A stretch of DNA of 64,000 nt, taken from positions 62,001 through 126,000 of the forward strand of contig JASJFT010000052.1 in assembly GCA_030770425.1 (NCBI GenBank), read 5' to 3'. Every line of letters starts with the position of its first letter. The first letter of the stretch is position 1. Positions 44,878 through 56,705 of this stretch are shown piece by piece. The notes under the pieces are model-generated. The model was not told the origin of the DNA and did not search any database. It saw nothing but the letters and a program-made list of their open reading frames with translations. Position numbers and translations under genes: made by a program. The DNA comes from Darksidea phi. Its lineage: Eukaryota; Ascomycota; Dothideomycetes; Pleosporales; Lentitheciaceae.

Positions 44878-47010
44878 TCATGTAGCGTTTTCCCGAGAAG
44901 GCGCATTCTCCTGCGTCGTCGGCGCGGCCGTCTGGGGGTTGGACTGCATGCTACTCGAAGTGCTTTGCTTTAGTGCGGCTAGTTGCTTCCGTAGCTCCTC
45001 CACCTGCCGACCTTTTTCGACCAGCAGCTTATCCTTGTCGGAGCACTCTTGCTGGAGCTCTTTGATGTACTCGATTGCGCTCTCTACCTTGGCGGCCTTG
45101 GAGTTGTTAGATTGTAGGCTGTTGTCTGGACTCTTCCCCTCTTTGACCTGTTGCGACGCTGGGAGGAGCGCCTGCATTTCCTGCAGCGCCGTGTTGATGC
45201 GATTGCGGCGGCCTTGTTCGGCAATCTTGTGAGATGTGCGCTTTGACGTGAGGTTTGTGGAGAGTGAGGTCGGATAGACCACACCAGGGACGGTAGTACC
45301 ATCGAGGATGTTCTGATAGTTGGACTTGGAGGCAAGCAGAAGTGCGTGGGTATCGCCAGAAACCCCTGCTGAGTGTTAGGACTTCGGCCAATATTGCGCT
45401 TCAATGACATGTACTTACCACTTTGGGCACCTTCCGGAAGTAAAGGTTTTATACTGGGCGAAATCTTTGGCCTCAGTGCGGGGCTAACAAGATTTGAACT
45501 CACGCTGTTCCTCTTCTTCGAACCTCGGCCTGACTTGGGATCTCCCTTTTTGCCCATAGTCGCGCTGAAAGCTGGGCTGGTGGGTGTAGAAACGGCACTT
45601 AGTAATGGGCTGGGTTGCAGAGGGCTGGGTCTGCCTGATTGAGCAGTTAGACCAGAGGGCGTGCTCGAAGCTCCTAGCTTGGGTGTCTTGCGCGCAGATA
45701 ATCGAGGTGTGTCCTCGCCATTCCGAAGTGCAGTGTCAATACGTGCCAGTGGCGGTCTCTCTAACGACGCCTCCGGTAGGGTGAGATCATCGAGCGTTGA
45801 TGGCATGTCTGGAGCATCGAAAGTAGGTGACGGCTGAATGCGCATTAGGGACGCTGGAGTGGCGGGTGCGACTCCTTGGCCGGAAACCTGCTGGCTCTGC
45901 GCCAACATTGCGGGGGACTGCGTTACAGAACCTGGCTTTGGCGGAGGGCCCATCTCACAAAGAGGTTCCGGAGAGATGGAGTCGGCCATGGAGCTTTCGC
46001 GGCTGTGGTGCATATCTGCTCCGCTGGAAGGGGGTCGGTAGCCCTGTGCCTGGTCCAACAGGTCACTGACTTCTTTCGGAGGGATGAGGGAGGACACGGT
46101 CGCTTTCCGCCGTCCGGGTTGTACAATGGGTGACTGCCGTATGCGCGCGGGAGTAGCAGACGACCGCAGTGCACTTCTCTTGTTTGCGCTCCTCAGCTTC
46201 CTGCCTTGTTCCTGCTGGGTCGCGGCGGATTCCTCCGGCATATCCATGTCCACATCGTTGGGTGATGCGCCAGCAGAGCTTCCGGAGGTTGTGCCATACT
46301 GGCTGGAGTAGGTTGGCGCATGACTGTGGGTTTGCGCATTCAAAGCTGGCGATGAAAGGGGACTGAAGTATGCGCCCGGCACCGTGGTCATCTCTTGCAC
46401 ACGGAAGCGCGTCTCATGGGGAGTAACAGCTGGGGAGACGAGCGGAGTGAAGGTCTATACTGCAGTCAGTTTTGATCACGGGAGCGCATGTCTGGTTGTG
46501 ACGCACCGTATCGCCCTTGCGCATCGGGTAGCGCTGCTCAAACACAGCCTGTTGTGCATCCATGTGGTGCATGTAGCGGCCTGGGTCGGCATGCATTTCG
46601 ATGCTGTTCGGCGTCGGCGGGACGGGACCCTGGGGGCGATAAGTGTGCTCGTGGGGCTGGCTGAAAGCGGGCTGGTTCTGCATATAGGGCGGAATGCTGA
46701 AGTCGAAGTAGTTGCTTCCTGCCTGCGGAATACCGTGGCCGTGGCCGTTCGGCTGCTGTGCGCCTGTTGGTCCATCGCGGTGCTCCTGTGACATGGGCGG
46801 GCTAAATTGGTTGTGCAAGTGTTGGACATCCAATTCTTCGGCCAGCTGTCCGAGCTGCTGGTTGGTGTCGTTGCTGCTGCCATTTACAAAGTCGAAGTCC
46901 AGGTCGATGTTCTCGAAGTCGAGCAGGCTGAAGTCATGCTGATCTGGCGCGCCCATGGGATCGAATTGCTCGGCACTTGACCATGCTGGGGGCCCGCCTG
47001 TGTCGTTCAT
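44878..47010 (-). CDS. bHLH transcription factor, PHO4/NUC-1-like (phosphate regulation)
   Basis: The model is 675 aa: exons 47010-46507, 46454-45419 and 45365-44878; introns of 52 and 53 bp with consistent phases. The C-terminal bHLH at about residues 553-640 begins SKRTSHKIAEQGRRNRINTA, with the His-Glu-Arg E-box contacts. It has the long loop typical of the Pho4/NUC-1 group (QQVKEGKSPDNSLQSNNSKA) and helix 2 KVESAIEYIKELQQECSDKD. A leucine-rich coiled coil follows. The N-terminus is acidic (FSLLDFENIDLDFDFVN), suggesting an activation domain. The long middle is Pro/Ser-rich with many SP/TP sites, fitting control by a Pho85-type kinase. It probably activates phosphate acquisition genes; the ortholog assignment is family-level. 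Confidence 0.9.
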
Positions 47011-48450
47011 TGTATGCAGGATTCTGCAAGAGTTGGAGGCCTTGGGAAGGGCGGTGGGCAGTCAAATTTCTCGAGCGCGTCCAGCGAGGGTAGTGGGTAG
47101 CGGGGCTGCTAGCGGAATGGGTCCGGCTGTCTGGAGGGCACGCAGATAAGGGAGCGCAAGCCGACCATGAATCGATAGAAGGCGGCAGCGCAACAGAGAG
47201 GCCGCCGGGTACGCGCTCTCTCGGCGGAGGAGAGGAGAAAGAAAAGAGAAGTCAAGGTAGAACCGCGGTGGAAGGCGTGGTGAACGGACAGGCCACAGGC
47301 CCCCCCCCCGGCCCTGCAGCGCCCACCCCACGGACTTAGCAAACGATAAGAGGCCAAAACTCCCACGTCCCGCTCGCTCACCTTGGACAATGATATTGTG
47401 GCGTGCGGCGTCTTGGAGTGATCCGGGGTCAGGGTCAGACGAACGCCGACACGAGCCTGCTGATGTTCGCGCCCATACCACACGTTGCCGTGGCCCCCCA
47501 CCCCGCAGTGTTGGATTCGGGGTGGAAGAGCCTTTGGAGTTGATGCTGTTCAGATCCCCTGTAGCAACTAGCGACCTAGGTTCTGCGTGCGCGCCGGACT
47601 TATTGATACCTAGCGTAGTCGGCTTCGTCATGCGAGGTGCGAAAGCCGTGGGCTAGGCTTGACGGGCGAAACTAATGCTTCCATACTCGCTCGAGGGAAG
47701 GTCTCCGCCTGACAACATGTGTCTGGCCGACCATGTCTTGCCCGTAACCGTGAGGCACACCCTCTTCATCACCCGGCCCTTGCAGGGTTCACCTACGCTG
47801 GGCCAATCAGCCGCGCCCTCGCACACCAAACGCTCCTCGAACGGGTGCCGAGCGAGCCCACACCATTCGGCCGTCTGCATTCTGACCGCAAGCCGCAGAC
47901 GGGCAGCCGTTCGCTCGGTGCTCGAAAGCTCTGTGCGCAATCGAGGTACCGTGCAGTTTTTGGACATGACCAAGGTCTGGCATCCGGACAAGCTGTTGAT
48001 CTCTGCTCTGGGCCCGCGGGCAATCTCGCGTAGCTGTCAAATGGACGCTTACAATCATCTCGCCTTCCTCTCTTGGGCGTCCTGCGCCTTGAGCGTCCTA
48101 GAAAGCGTCCCAGCAGCGCAAAATTCACCAAGTCACCAGGCGTGCATTCCTTTGTTGGGCGTGACCAGAATAGAGGAGCATCTCGATTGAAACTGCTTTT
48201 GCTCATAAGAGGAACACCAGGCTGGGCGAAAGGCCGACTAAACACACTTCCCAATCCCGCTGCGCTGCGAAGGCAGCTCGCTGCTCTTTCCCGTAATTTA
48301 CACATTGCTGAAAGTACATGGTACGTCCAAATAACCCCAGGAGTACCATGGGTATTATCGCCCCTCCATCAAAAAAGGTATATGGAAAACTTTGCCGTAA
48401 TGGCTCCGCATGAACGCCGTTGCTGACATGACACTCTCGACCCCCTCTCG
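47011..48450. other. 1.4-kb intergenic region (bHLH promoter/leader)
   Basis: This is the upstream region of the bHLH gene, GC-rich with a CT-rich strand and a C-run near 47299. Overlapping frames of 100-190 codons on both strands (47062-47656; 47653-48305) appear to be by-products of GC richness. No motif was recognised. Confidence 0.5.
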
Positions 48451-48844
48451 TTACATTACAATGCAGCAGCCGTTGCTCTGTTGTGGGGCGTAAGGGTCGT
48501 CACGCCTGTCAATCTGTGATGCTGTCAGCCTTGTTTACCGCGACCGAAGCCGATGTCGTTGACGCACCGTCCCCCATCGTGAAGGCACCATCCAGTCCTT
48601 GGGCTCCTTGTCCGTGAATGCGATCAAGCTGCGCGTGTGTCAGTCCAAACATGTCGGGGCAGTACACGGTCGGCGGGGCCTACTCTATCGCGGCTTCTGA
48701 GACGGGTATCCGGCGGCGCTCGAGGTCCTCCCGCAGGCGCTGGTTCAGCTCGGTGAGACGGCGCAGCTTCAGCTCGGCCATGCTCTGCTTCTTGCTCTTG
48801 CCTTCGCCGCCGGGGCGGATCTCGTAGGGTGCGGCGGCCATCAT
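48451..48844 (-). CDS. Heterotrimeric G-protein gamma subunit
   Basis: The model is 94 aa in three exons: 48844-48684, 48628-48568 and 48513-48451; introns of 55 and 54 bp. It partners G-beta at the plasma membrane in nutrient and pheromone signalling. The spliced product carries QSMAELKLRRLTELNQRLRE (the G-gamma coiled helix), DLERRRIPVSEAAID, then LIAFTDKEPKDWMVPSRWGT, then RRDDPYAPQQSNGCCIVM. The last four residues, CIVM, form a CaaX farnesylation box, preceded by a Cys likely palmitoylated. Length and ends agree with fungal gamma subunits (about 90 aa). Two adjacent Met codons open the frame. No single exon looks like a gene, so it is easily overlooked. Confidence 0.94.
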
Positions 48845-49668
48845 CGTGGCGACGTGGTCTGGTGCGAGCTAACAATGTCGGAGCAGAGGACGTCGGGCCT
48901 GGAGGGTGTTAGAAGCGTGGTGCGATGATGCGCTGTCTGCCTGTGATGGTGCGACGTTGCCTGGGTGTGCGGCGGGCGTTGTTGCAAAGAGTGGAGAGGT
49001 GACGGGCGACGGACGACGGGAAATGAGCGGCGGCGTGCGTACGTGTTGTGGTGTGGTGGGCGAGCCTGGCGGGACCAGCGACGACTGCAGGCTGCGGCAG
49101 CGAGGTGCGAGGTGCGAGGCGCGAGGTGCGAGGTGCGAGACACGCTCTGGCGCGATAGGTGCTTGCGGGCGCGGGATGGGCAGACGTGCTCTCTCCGTGC
49201 TTCAGGAGGTTGGAGTGCAGGTTCGGGGGGGCCCTTGGGGTCGGCAAGATGAGCGCCTAGCCGCTTTCGGAAACGATCAAGGTTCGCCAGCTCCTCCCCT
49301 TCCCACACCGCCCGAGGTCGAGCACCCGGCTTTGCGTCACTGGGCAGCACAGTAGATAAACAAAGCGAGCAGTCGCCGGGGCACTGGGCATCGGGCGCAT
49401 TCATTCCGTGGTAGCTAGCCTGCGTCTCTGCTGCCGTCCAGTGACTCCTTGATTGATGGAGAGGGCGTCGGCGTCTCTTGCGCCTGCGCCTGCGGGGCTG
49501 GCCCGTGACCCGCCCGCTGACTAAGGACGAAAATCGTGTGTGGGCCGCCCACACTCGCCATTTCCATCGTCGTCGCCGTGAGCCTCCGCAACAACCCCCC
49601 CAGCTGCCGCGAGCGTTGAAGCCCAGAGCACCTCCGCAGACGGATCAGCGATCCCCCATCTGCTCAGC
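48845..49668. other. Divergent G-gamma / eIF3a intergenic region
   Basis: GC-rich spacer between two divergent genes. Contains a heptamer tandem repeat at 49102-49136. Long opposing frames here look like GC by-products. Confidence 0.5.
49102..49136. repeat. GAGGTGC heptamer tandem repeat
   Basis: Five tandem 7-bp units, one with a single T-to-C change (GAGGCGC), in the G-gamma/eIF3a intergenic space. Confidence 0.85.
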
Positions 49669-52600
49669 ATGGCGCCGCCGCCGCACAGCAAGCCCGAAAA
49701 CACCCTGTCCGTGGCCCCCGTGCCGCCCGTACCATTGTCCTGCTAATGCCTACCCAGCAAACGCGCCCAAGAGCTCATCGGAGTGCAGCAGCCCCAGGCC
49801 GCGCTGCAGCTCCTCCACGAACATGTCATTTCCAAGCGCACCCGAAACAGCCCCATCGCCTCGCTCGAGCCGGTGATGATCCTCTTCGTCGAACTGTGTG
49901 TCGACCTGCGGAAAGGCAAACTCGCCAAGGACGGCCTCTACCAGTACAAGAACACGGCGCAGAATACCAACGTTGGGACTATTGAGGTATGAAGGACATG
50001 TTATGGATGAGGGGCGTGGCTAACCTCGGGATAGCTCGTGTTCAAGAGGTTCATCGAACTGGCCGAGCAAAAGGTCACCGAAGCGCAGGCCAAAGCCGAC
50101 GAGGTGCAGGCCTCGCTCGAAACCCCCTCCACCACCCAGAATGTCGACGATCTCGAGGCCTCAGAGACACCGGAGTCGATCCTGCTGTCCACCGTTTCCG
50201 GAGAGCAATCGCGCGACCGCACCGACCGCGCAATCGTTACACCATGGCTCAAGTTTTTGTGGGAGACGTACCGAACGGTTCTGGACATCTTCAAGAACAA
50301 TGCGCGGTTGGAGATTATGTACCAGTCGACCGCGCACCAGGCCTTCCAGTTCTGCTCCAAGTACGCTCGCAAGACCGAGTTCCGCCGTCTTTGCGAGCTT
50401 CTCCGGAACCATCTTCAAAATGCGGCCAAATTCTCCTCCCAAATGCACGCCATCAACCTGTCGGACCCCGATACTCTGCAGCGCCACCTCGATACCCGTT
50501 TCCAGCAGTTGAATGTGGCAGTCGAGCTTGAGTTGTGGCAAGAGGCCTTCAGGAGTGTGGAAGACATCCATACCCTTCTTAGTCTGAGCAAGCGGCCGGC
50601 GAAGAATATCATGATGGCCAACTACTTCGAGAAGCTCACTCGCATCTTTTTGGTCAGCGAGAACTACTTGTTCCACGCCGCAGCCTGGAGCCGATACTAC
50701 AACCTTCTGCGACAGTCCGCTGCGGCCGTTGCATCCGGCCAGAGCTCCAAAAAGGACAACCCCGCCGTCACCGAGGCTGACATGACCAAAGCTGCATCTT
50801 TTGTGCTTCTATCCGCCCTTTCAATTCCCGTCATCAGTACCTCGCGGTCACGTGGTGCACTGATGAACGTGGACCAGGCCAGGTCAAACAAGAACACCCG
50901 TCTCACAAATCTACTTGGAATGTCGCAAGCACCCACACGTGCGATCCTGTTCAAAGATGCCCTGAGCAAGGGACTCCTGAGGCGAGCGCGTCCTGAAATT
51001 CGGGATCTTTACAACATCCTCGAAGTAGACTTCCACCCTCTTTCCATTTGCAAAAAGATATCACCCATTCTGGCCAAAATTGGTGCCGATGAGGAGATGG
51101 AGAAGTATGTTGGACCCCTTCAACAGGTCATTCTCACCCGGCTCTTCCAGCAGTTGTCTCAAGTGTACGACTCTGTCGAGATCAAATTTGTGCTTGATCT
51201 TGCTCAGTTCCCCGACCCCTTCCAGGTCACCAGCGGCACTATCGAGAAGTTCATTATGAACGGTTGCAAGAAGGGTGACCTGGCGATCCGCATTGACCAC
51301 GCCGCCGGGGTGCTTACCTTCGATTCCGATGTCTTTTCTTCCGCCAAGGCCATGCATTCTGGTTCCGGTGCTGGTTCGGCCGAGAGTGAGACTAGATCCG
51401 TTCAGCGCCTTCAGAGCACACCCGCCGAGATTGTGCGTTCGCAGCTTACTCGCCTGGCCAAGTCTCTCTTCGTGACCTGCCAATATGTCGATCCAGACTT
51501 CAATACAGACCGCCAACGGGCCAAGCAGGCTGCTCTTCTTCGTACCAAAGAGGGCGCCGAAGCGGAGCATCGTGATACGCTTGCTCGGCGTGACATAATT
51601 TCTCAAAAGAAGGAGGCGGCACTCAAGGCGCAGCAGGCGAAGGAGAGCGAGGAGCAGACCAAGCGACTCATCCGCATGCAGCAAGCCAAGGAGGAAGAGA
51701 GCCGACGCCTTGCCGAAGAACAGCGACAGCGCGCTCAACAGCGCCTGAAGCAGGAACAAGAACGCGTACAGCGCGAGGAAATCGAGAAGCAGCTGAAGGA
51801 ACTCAGAGAGGGTATGAAAGTCGATATTGAGATTCCAGATGATATCACAGACCTGGACACAGGGCGCATCCGGGCCATGAAGTTGGCTGCTCTTGAGAAA
51901 GAGAAGAACCTACTCGGTGAGCAACTGCGTATTGCCGGCAAGAGGATCGACCATCTCGAGCGTGCTTATCGCAAGGAGGAAGTGAAGCACCTGAAAACGG
52001 ACTACGAGCGGCAAATGAAGGAAGACGAGGAAGCGTATGAGAAAGCCAAGGCCGAGGAACTTAAGGAAGCGGAGCAGAAGCACAAGGAGGACGTTGCTCT
52101 GAAACATCGTTTGTCCAGGCTAATTCCAAGCTATCAGCAGTTTGTTGCCGAAGTCAAGCAAAGTCGCAGAGCCGAATTCGAGAAGCGGAGCAGGATCGCA
52201 CAGAAGGAACTGGAACAGAAGAAGGCGAAGCGCGTACAGGAGATCAAAGAACAGAGGGCAAAGGAGAAGCGAGAGCGAGAAGAGGCGGAGCGTCTGGAGA
52301 GGGAGCAAGAGGAGAGGGAAAGGGCAGAAGCCGAAGCCAAAGAACAAGCGGAGGCGGAAAAGCGAGCGAGGTTTGCGGAAGAGAAGGCGAAGCGAGACGA
52401 GGAGAGACGGTATGCTCTCCTTCATTACGTTGATTTCACGATGCTAACAAATTGCCAGGGTGCTGGAAGAGAAGGCCCGTCTTCAGCGCCAGAGAGAAGA
52501 AGAGGCAGAGGCAAGGCGGCTCGCGAAGAAAACCGCCCCTGCCCCTGTCCCAGAGCGTCCTTCCTTCCGCGATCAACCTATTCGCGACCAGCCTTCGCCC

Positions 52601-53125
52601 GTTACTGGTGGACCACCCAAACTCAACCTTGCTGGCGCCAAGCCTACGTGGCGTGAACGTGAGGCTATGAAGGCCGCTGGCCAGGCACCTCCAGCCTCTA
52701 CGCCTGGCGCTGAGCCCGCTACTTCAGCTGCTGCTTCTGAGTCTGAACCTCCCAAGAGAGGGGGCTATGTTCCACCCGCTCTTCGCAGCCGCAACGCCGA
52801 AAGCCCAGCTGGTGGGTGGCGGGAGCGTGAGGGCAGTGGACGCGGCCCGGCTGGTCGTAATGAGTCTCCCGCCGCTGCTTCAGGTGGCCGCTACGAGCCT
52901 CCTATTCGTGGTCGTTTCAGTGACTTGGGCGACAAGACGAGAGCCGAGTCTCCTGCGTCTAGCGGAAGTTGGGTCCCACCTAGCCGTCGTGGCTTCCAGC
53001 AAGAGGGTACCCGGGGACGGGAGACCGATCGAGAGCCTGAGCGTGAGTCTGCGCCTCCACCTGCGCAAGGTCCTAGTGATGGCAAGTATAGGCCTGGAGC
53101 CTTTAGACGCACCGGAGGGCAGTAG
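49669..53125 (+). CDS. TIF32: Eukaryotic translation initiation factor 3 subunit A
   Basis: The model is 1102 aa in four exons: 49669-49706, 49758-49986, 50035-52409 and 52459-53125. eIF3a is the scaffold of the eIF3 complex on the 40S subunit. The tiny first exon ([12 protein letters not shown]) joins [20 protein letters not shown] through a weak GTCCGT donor. The N-terminal TPR-like repeats include [20 protein letters not shown]. The PCI winged-helix part is around residues 450-520 ([17 protein letters not shown]...[20 protein letters not shown]). A long Lys/Glu/Arg coiled coil at about 610-880 (spectrin-like) follows. The tail is Pro/Gly/Arg-rich, ending GAFRRTGGQ. All are in the expected order for fungal Tif32. 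Confidence 0.96.
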
Positions 53126-53812
53126 ATCGAGATTGTGGGGAGTGAGGGTTGAGCATCTGGCAATGATATGCTGTGCACGGCATCTAAGTGCAGTGTTTGG
53201 TAACAGGGAACGCACGTAGACGAGTTTCTAGGAGTTGGGATGCTCCTTCTTTTCCACTTCTGGTCGGATCAAAGAATTTCCAGTGTCTTTGTAGCATCAT
53301 CTCGTAATTGATCCCAATATTAAAAATGTTCAACAAGACGACTGCCGCTCAGTCATTGATCAACTAGTATGTTCACAGCCACGTGACATTGTAGCCTAGT
53401 GGCGGTGCCCGGCGGATGCTTTGACTAATCTGGTAGCTATTTTCTACGCATCGAGCTCAGGCACCGACTACTCAGTTATTCTTGAACACCTGTCAGCTTC
53501 CGTTCGATGGAATACTCATTGGCCCGCCTTCTTATTTCGTTCAGCAGGTTTTTGCTCAATCTTGTTCGGTTTCGATTTATTGATCTCGTTCAATGTGGGT
53601 ATGCGGCTGACGGATCACGAGGCTGTACCAGAGTCGAATTTGACCAAGAGGGTAATTATTCACATCCCAGGCGTTCGGCTATCGTCCAACGGAGCACGAC
53701 CGCTAAGTAAGTCATCTATGTAAGAGCTGGACAGTCAATTGTACATTATATGAGGAAAATTTATAGGTATAGGGCCCCTCAAGGAGGAAGACGAGTTGGC
53801 GACACCACGGAG
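53126..53812. other. Intergenic
   Basis: This is the eIF3a 3' flank and the promoter of the next gene. A 100-codon plus frame at 53421-53723 shows no homology I recognise. Confidence 0.5.
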
Positions 53813-55015
53813 ATGACCAACTTCGCAGTTAAGATTAACAAGGGCATAATGGAGAGGCTCTTGCCTCAGCCAGCGCCGAGGATGTTTGAGCCGCCCTCGC
53901 CTCCGATGCCGCCGAGGGTTTGGTCCGACGAGCCGATTTGCGAACAGGCGCAGTGTACATTGTTGGGACGGCTACCAGCAGAGATAAGAAATGAGATATA
54001 TTTCTATGTCTTTGGTAGCAGGGAAAATCTGAACGCTGAATTCAATGAGGATAGAGTCGACAACCAACTCTCATCCCAAACTTTGGCTGAGACGCATGAT
54101 GCGAAACGAGACGACGAAACTACTCTCGGGCAACGCCCAAGCTCATCGAACGGCCAGCAGAATTCCGACCCGGTACTAGCACTGGCACATCCCCTCTCCC
54201 TCCTCCTTACATGCCGCAAGGTAAATCAAGAAGCCACCATCCTAGCCTTCACCCTCCACACCTTTGTGACACGCCGCGACATTCCATCTTTCCACGAACT
54301 CCGGGCTCGCACCTCGCCCCTTACTCCCGCCCAACTATGCGTCATCACCTCTCTCGCCTACGATGTCAACCTACCCAATATGTACAGTACCTCCCATGGC
54401 AGCGTATTCATCGCTAACAGCCTCCTCCTCTTCCCCTCCGTCACCACAATCGAGGTGCGCATGAAGCGGCATGGCGTCGAGAATTACAATTCTATCCATC
54501 ATAACCAGCCTAGCTGGGTAACAAACAGGGTGCAGAAGCCGGAGAGGGTGCCGAATTGGTTGTGGTACACGGTCGAGCACGTTACTAGGGGAAGGAATTA
54601 CAGTTGGCAGGCCGGACAGAGGTGGGGGGTGGAGTGGCCGCAGCAAGACGAGCTTACGGGCATGGGCCTTTATATCGACGCCGTTTTTAAAGAGAATGGA
54701 GCTGAAGATGCAGCTGCTGCGATGGTTGATGTTGAGGGTATTGAACCTTGCGTTTGTGGGTGTGGGGCACCGAGTTGGTTGACTGTGGATTTTGTGCAAG
54801 AGACGGGTCGAAAGGTGCGAATCAAGGTTCTCTACTACGGAGACGCACGGCGGCACAAGGTGCAGCTCGTACCGGGAGCAGAGCCGCTGCAGCTTACCTC
54901 CATACGGAATGCGCCCGTTATGTTCTTCGGTCATACTTTCGCCCCGTCCGGCTTTGGATGGGACGTTGACGAAGCGTACTGGGAGGAGCTGAGAGGTCGT
55001 AAACGAGGCTATTAG
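53813..55015 (+). CDS. DUF7730-like fungal protein (F-box-like N-terminal motif)
   Basis: Single exon. The frame is open from an ATG at 53750 (421 aa), but the second Met at 53813 (MTNFAVKINKG, 400 aa) begins more protein-like text and was chosen. The motif LLGRLPAEIRNEIYFYVFGS, then PLSLLLTCRKVNQEATILAF, is the hallmark of the large fungal DUF7730/F-box-like family: a short F-box-type helix followed by 'CRQVYxEA'. The family is usually annotated hypothetical and may act in substrate recruitment to SCF ligases, an inference. A cysteine cluster (IEPCVCGCGAPSW) occurs near the C-terminal third. There is no membrane segment. The protein is intact. Confidence 0.75.
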   Translation: MTNFAVKINKGIMERLLPQPAPRMFEPPSPPMPPRVWSDEPICEQAQCTLLGRLPAEIRNEIYFYVFGSRENLNAEFNEDRVDNQLSSQTLAETHDAKRDDETTLGQRPSSSNGQQNSDPVLALAHPLSLLLTCRKVNQEATILAFTLHTFVTRRDIPSFHELRARTSPLTPAQLCVITSLAYDVNLPNMYSTSHGSVFIANSLLLFPSVTTIEVRMKRHGVENYNSIHHNQPSWVTNRVQKPERVPNWLWYTVEHVTRGRNYSWQAGQRWGVEWPQQDELTGMGLYIDAVFKENGAEDAAAAMVDVEGIEPCVCGCGAPSWLTVDFVQETGRKVRIKVLYYGDARRHKVQLVPGAEPLQLTSIRNAPVMFFGHTFAPSGFGWDVDEAYWEELRGRKRGY

Positions 55016-55781
55016 GGTTAGGGGTGGAATGGGAAGACGACGAAGTCAAATGAGAACGTGGATGCTGATGCGGAGTCTGTGGATTGTGTGGGGAAGGGTG
55101 TTTGGCGGGGTGATGTACCGATTAGGCTCCCTCACCTTCCGAACCTTCCTCTAAGAACGTTAGAGTTAAAGGGATGGCAATGTGTACAAAGTGAGGGTGT
55201 GGAGTCTTATACCGTTAGGGAAGCTAGCCATTATACAAATTAATCGGTGGTTTGCATGTAAGGTTATTGAAAAAAAATTCACGTATTGTTCGGGATGCTA
55301 GATGAAGCCGTCGTATGTATGTTAGTATGGGGAGAAGATTGGTGCGGAAGCAGCCTGCTTCGATGATGAGGGTGCGGAGATTTAGGTGTTTCGTACGAGC
55401 TTTTATGGAAGCTGTAGGTGTAGCTCGTTATAAGAAGCATATGATGCCTACGAGAAAGGGCGCATTGAAGACGCATGGCGCCCTCCGAAGGTTACTTGAG
55501 ACGCCGAAATTTATTGGACATGCACTAAGCATCTTAAAAGCCTTCACAAACTCGCACAATAAATTGGGGGTGATTCAATGTATATATATCCTGTGTCCGT
55601 GGTGTAAGACTGAACGACCGCTAAGTCCGCACAGACGCACAACTCCACTTGTGTAGATTAAAAAGATCAACGGAAGAACATGTTCGCCTGAGACAGTAAG
55701 ACGACGCGTATTTAACTCAGCCTAACATAGTCCCACAGCCTTAGGACTTCGAACAGCCCCCTCTTCTTGCCTTCCATCTGT
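55016..55781. other. Intergenic, convergent 3' flanks
   Basis: This lies between the DUF7730-like gene and the SDR stop. AT-rich; no gene recognised. Confidence 0.55.
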
Positions 55782-56705
55782 CTATTTCTTCAAGAAAGCG
55801 AGACTGCTCAATTGTTCCGGTCCACTCGTACTACAACTCACCTCTTTTAGCTTCTCCAACTCTCCAAGCCCTTTCTCCATTGCAATTTTCTGCATGCCCC
55901 AACTATCACTTCCCAACGGCAACCTCAATCCCATTTCTCCTCCCTTTTCCAAATACGTATACAATACTTCCGCCACTTTCTCTGGTTCCGCCCAGTTTGC
56001 CGTTATCTGCGGCGACTCTTTATACTTCAGTAGCAAATTCGTCGGCAAGTTCGGGTCGGTGTATGCTGGATGCCTCTTTTCCAGCTCAAACCCCTCTGTA
56101 GAAGTAAATGCATACTTGGTCTTCACGCCTCCCGGCTCTACACACAAAAACCGTATATTCCAATCTTCAGGCACCTCATGTGCAAGACTTTCGGTGAAGC
56201 CTTCAAGCGCGAATTTCGACGCGTGGTAAAAAGCGTTTCCTGCAAAGGCAAGTCGACCGCCCATGCTAGTGATCTGCATGACCAATCCACCCTTCCCGCC
56301 CGTCTTCGCATTCTCCTCGCGGAAGATGGGGAGTGCGAGCTGAGAGATGCGGACGGCGCCCCAGAAATTGGCGTCCATCATTGCGCGCGCTTTAGCGAGG
56401 TCCATGGTTTCCGTGTCGCGCATCACGCCGTACCCAGCGTTGTTGACGACGATGTCGATGCGGTTGAAGCGCTGCAAAGTAGAGGCTAGGGCTTCCTTGA
56501 TGCTGTATTCCGACGTGACATCGAGCGCGAGCTTGAGGATGTTGGGCCCATCTGGGAGTGTCGCGAGGGATGCAGGGTTGCGAGCGGTGGCTACGACGCG
56601 GGAGGTTGTCTTGGTGGCGAGATACTCGCAGAGCGCATAGCCGATGCCGCTGGAGCAACCGGTAATGAACCAGACGGGGTTGGATGGGAGGGTATAGGGA
56701 GCCAT
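55782..56705 (-). CDS. Short-chain dehydrogenase/reductase (classical SDR)
   Basis: Intronless, 307 aa. Rossmann cofactor motif TGCSSGIG (15-22), structural NNAG (88-91), and the catalytic set Ser147, Tyr160 and Lys164 (YHASK). The Arg after the first strands (VVATARNPASL) suggests preference for NADPH. The sequence resembles the fungal 17-beta-hydroxysteroid-dehydrogenase-like group (family-level impression). The substrate is not predictable. There is no signal peptide. It is probably cytosolic. A small Ser-rich C-terminal extension ends SLAFLKK. Confidence 0.92.
   Translation of the reverse strand: MAPYTLPSNPVWFITGCSSGIGYALCEYLATKTTSRVVATARNPASLATLPDGPNILKLALDVTSEYSIKEALASTLQRFNRIDIVVNNAGYGVMRDTETMDLAKARAMMDANFWGAVRISQLALPIFREENAKTGGKGGLVMQITSMGGRLAFAGNAFYHASKFALEGFTESLAHEVPEDWNIRFLCVEPGGVKTKYAFTSTEGFELEKRHPAYTDPNLPTNLLLKYKESPQITANWAEPEKVAEVLYTYLEKGGEMGLRLPLGSDSWGMQKIAMEKGLGELEKLKEVSCSTSGPEQLSSLAFLKK

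Noticed and set aside
45482..45500. GATTTGAACTC resembling a reversed tRNA B-box
   Set aside because: It lies inside the bHLH coding sequence with no paired stems.
47062..48305. Several 100-190-codon frames upstream of the bHLH gene
   Set aside because: Overlapping frames on both strands with Arg/Pro bias are expected from GC-rich DNA; no domain or conserved motif.
48618..48875. Arg-rich frames on both strands at the G-gamma locus
   Set aside because: They are out-of-frame readings of the GC-rich gamma exons; the spliced minus-strand product is the real gene.
48841..49554. 237-codon minus frame in the eIF3a upstream region
   Set aside because: It crosses the heptamer repeat and the G-gamma start and has low-complexity composition.
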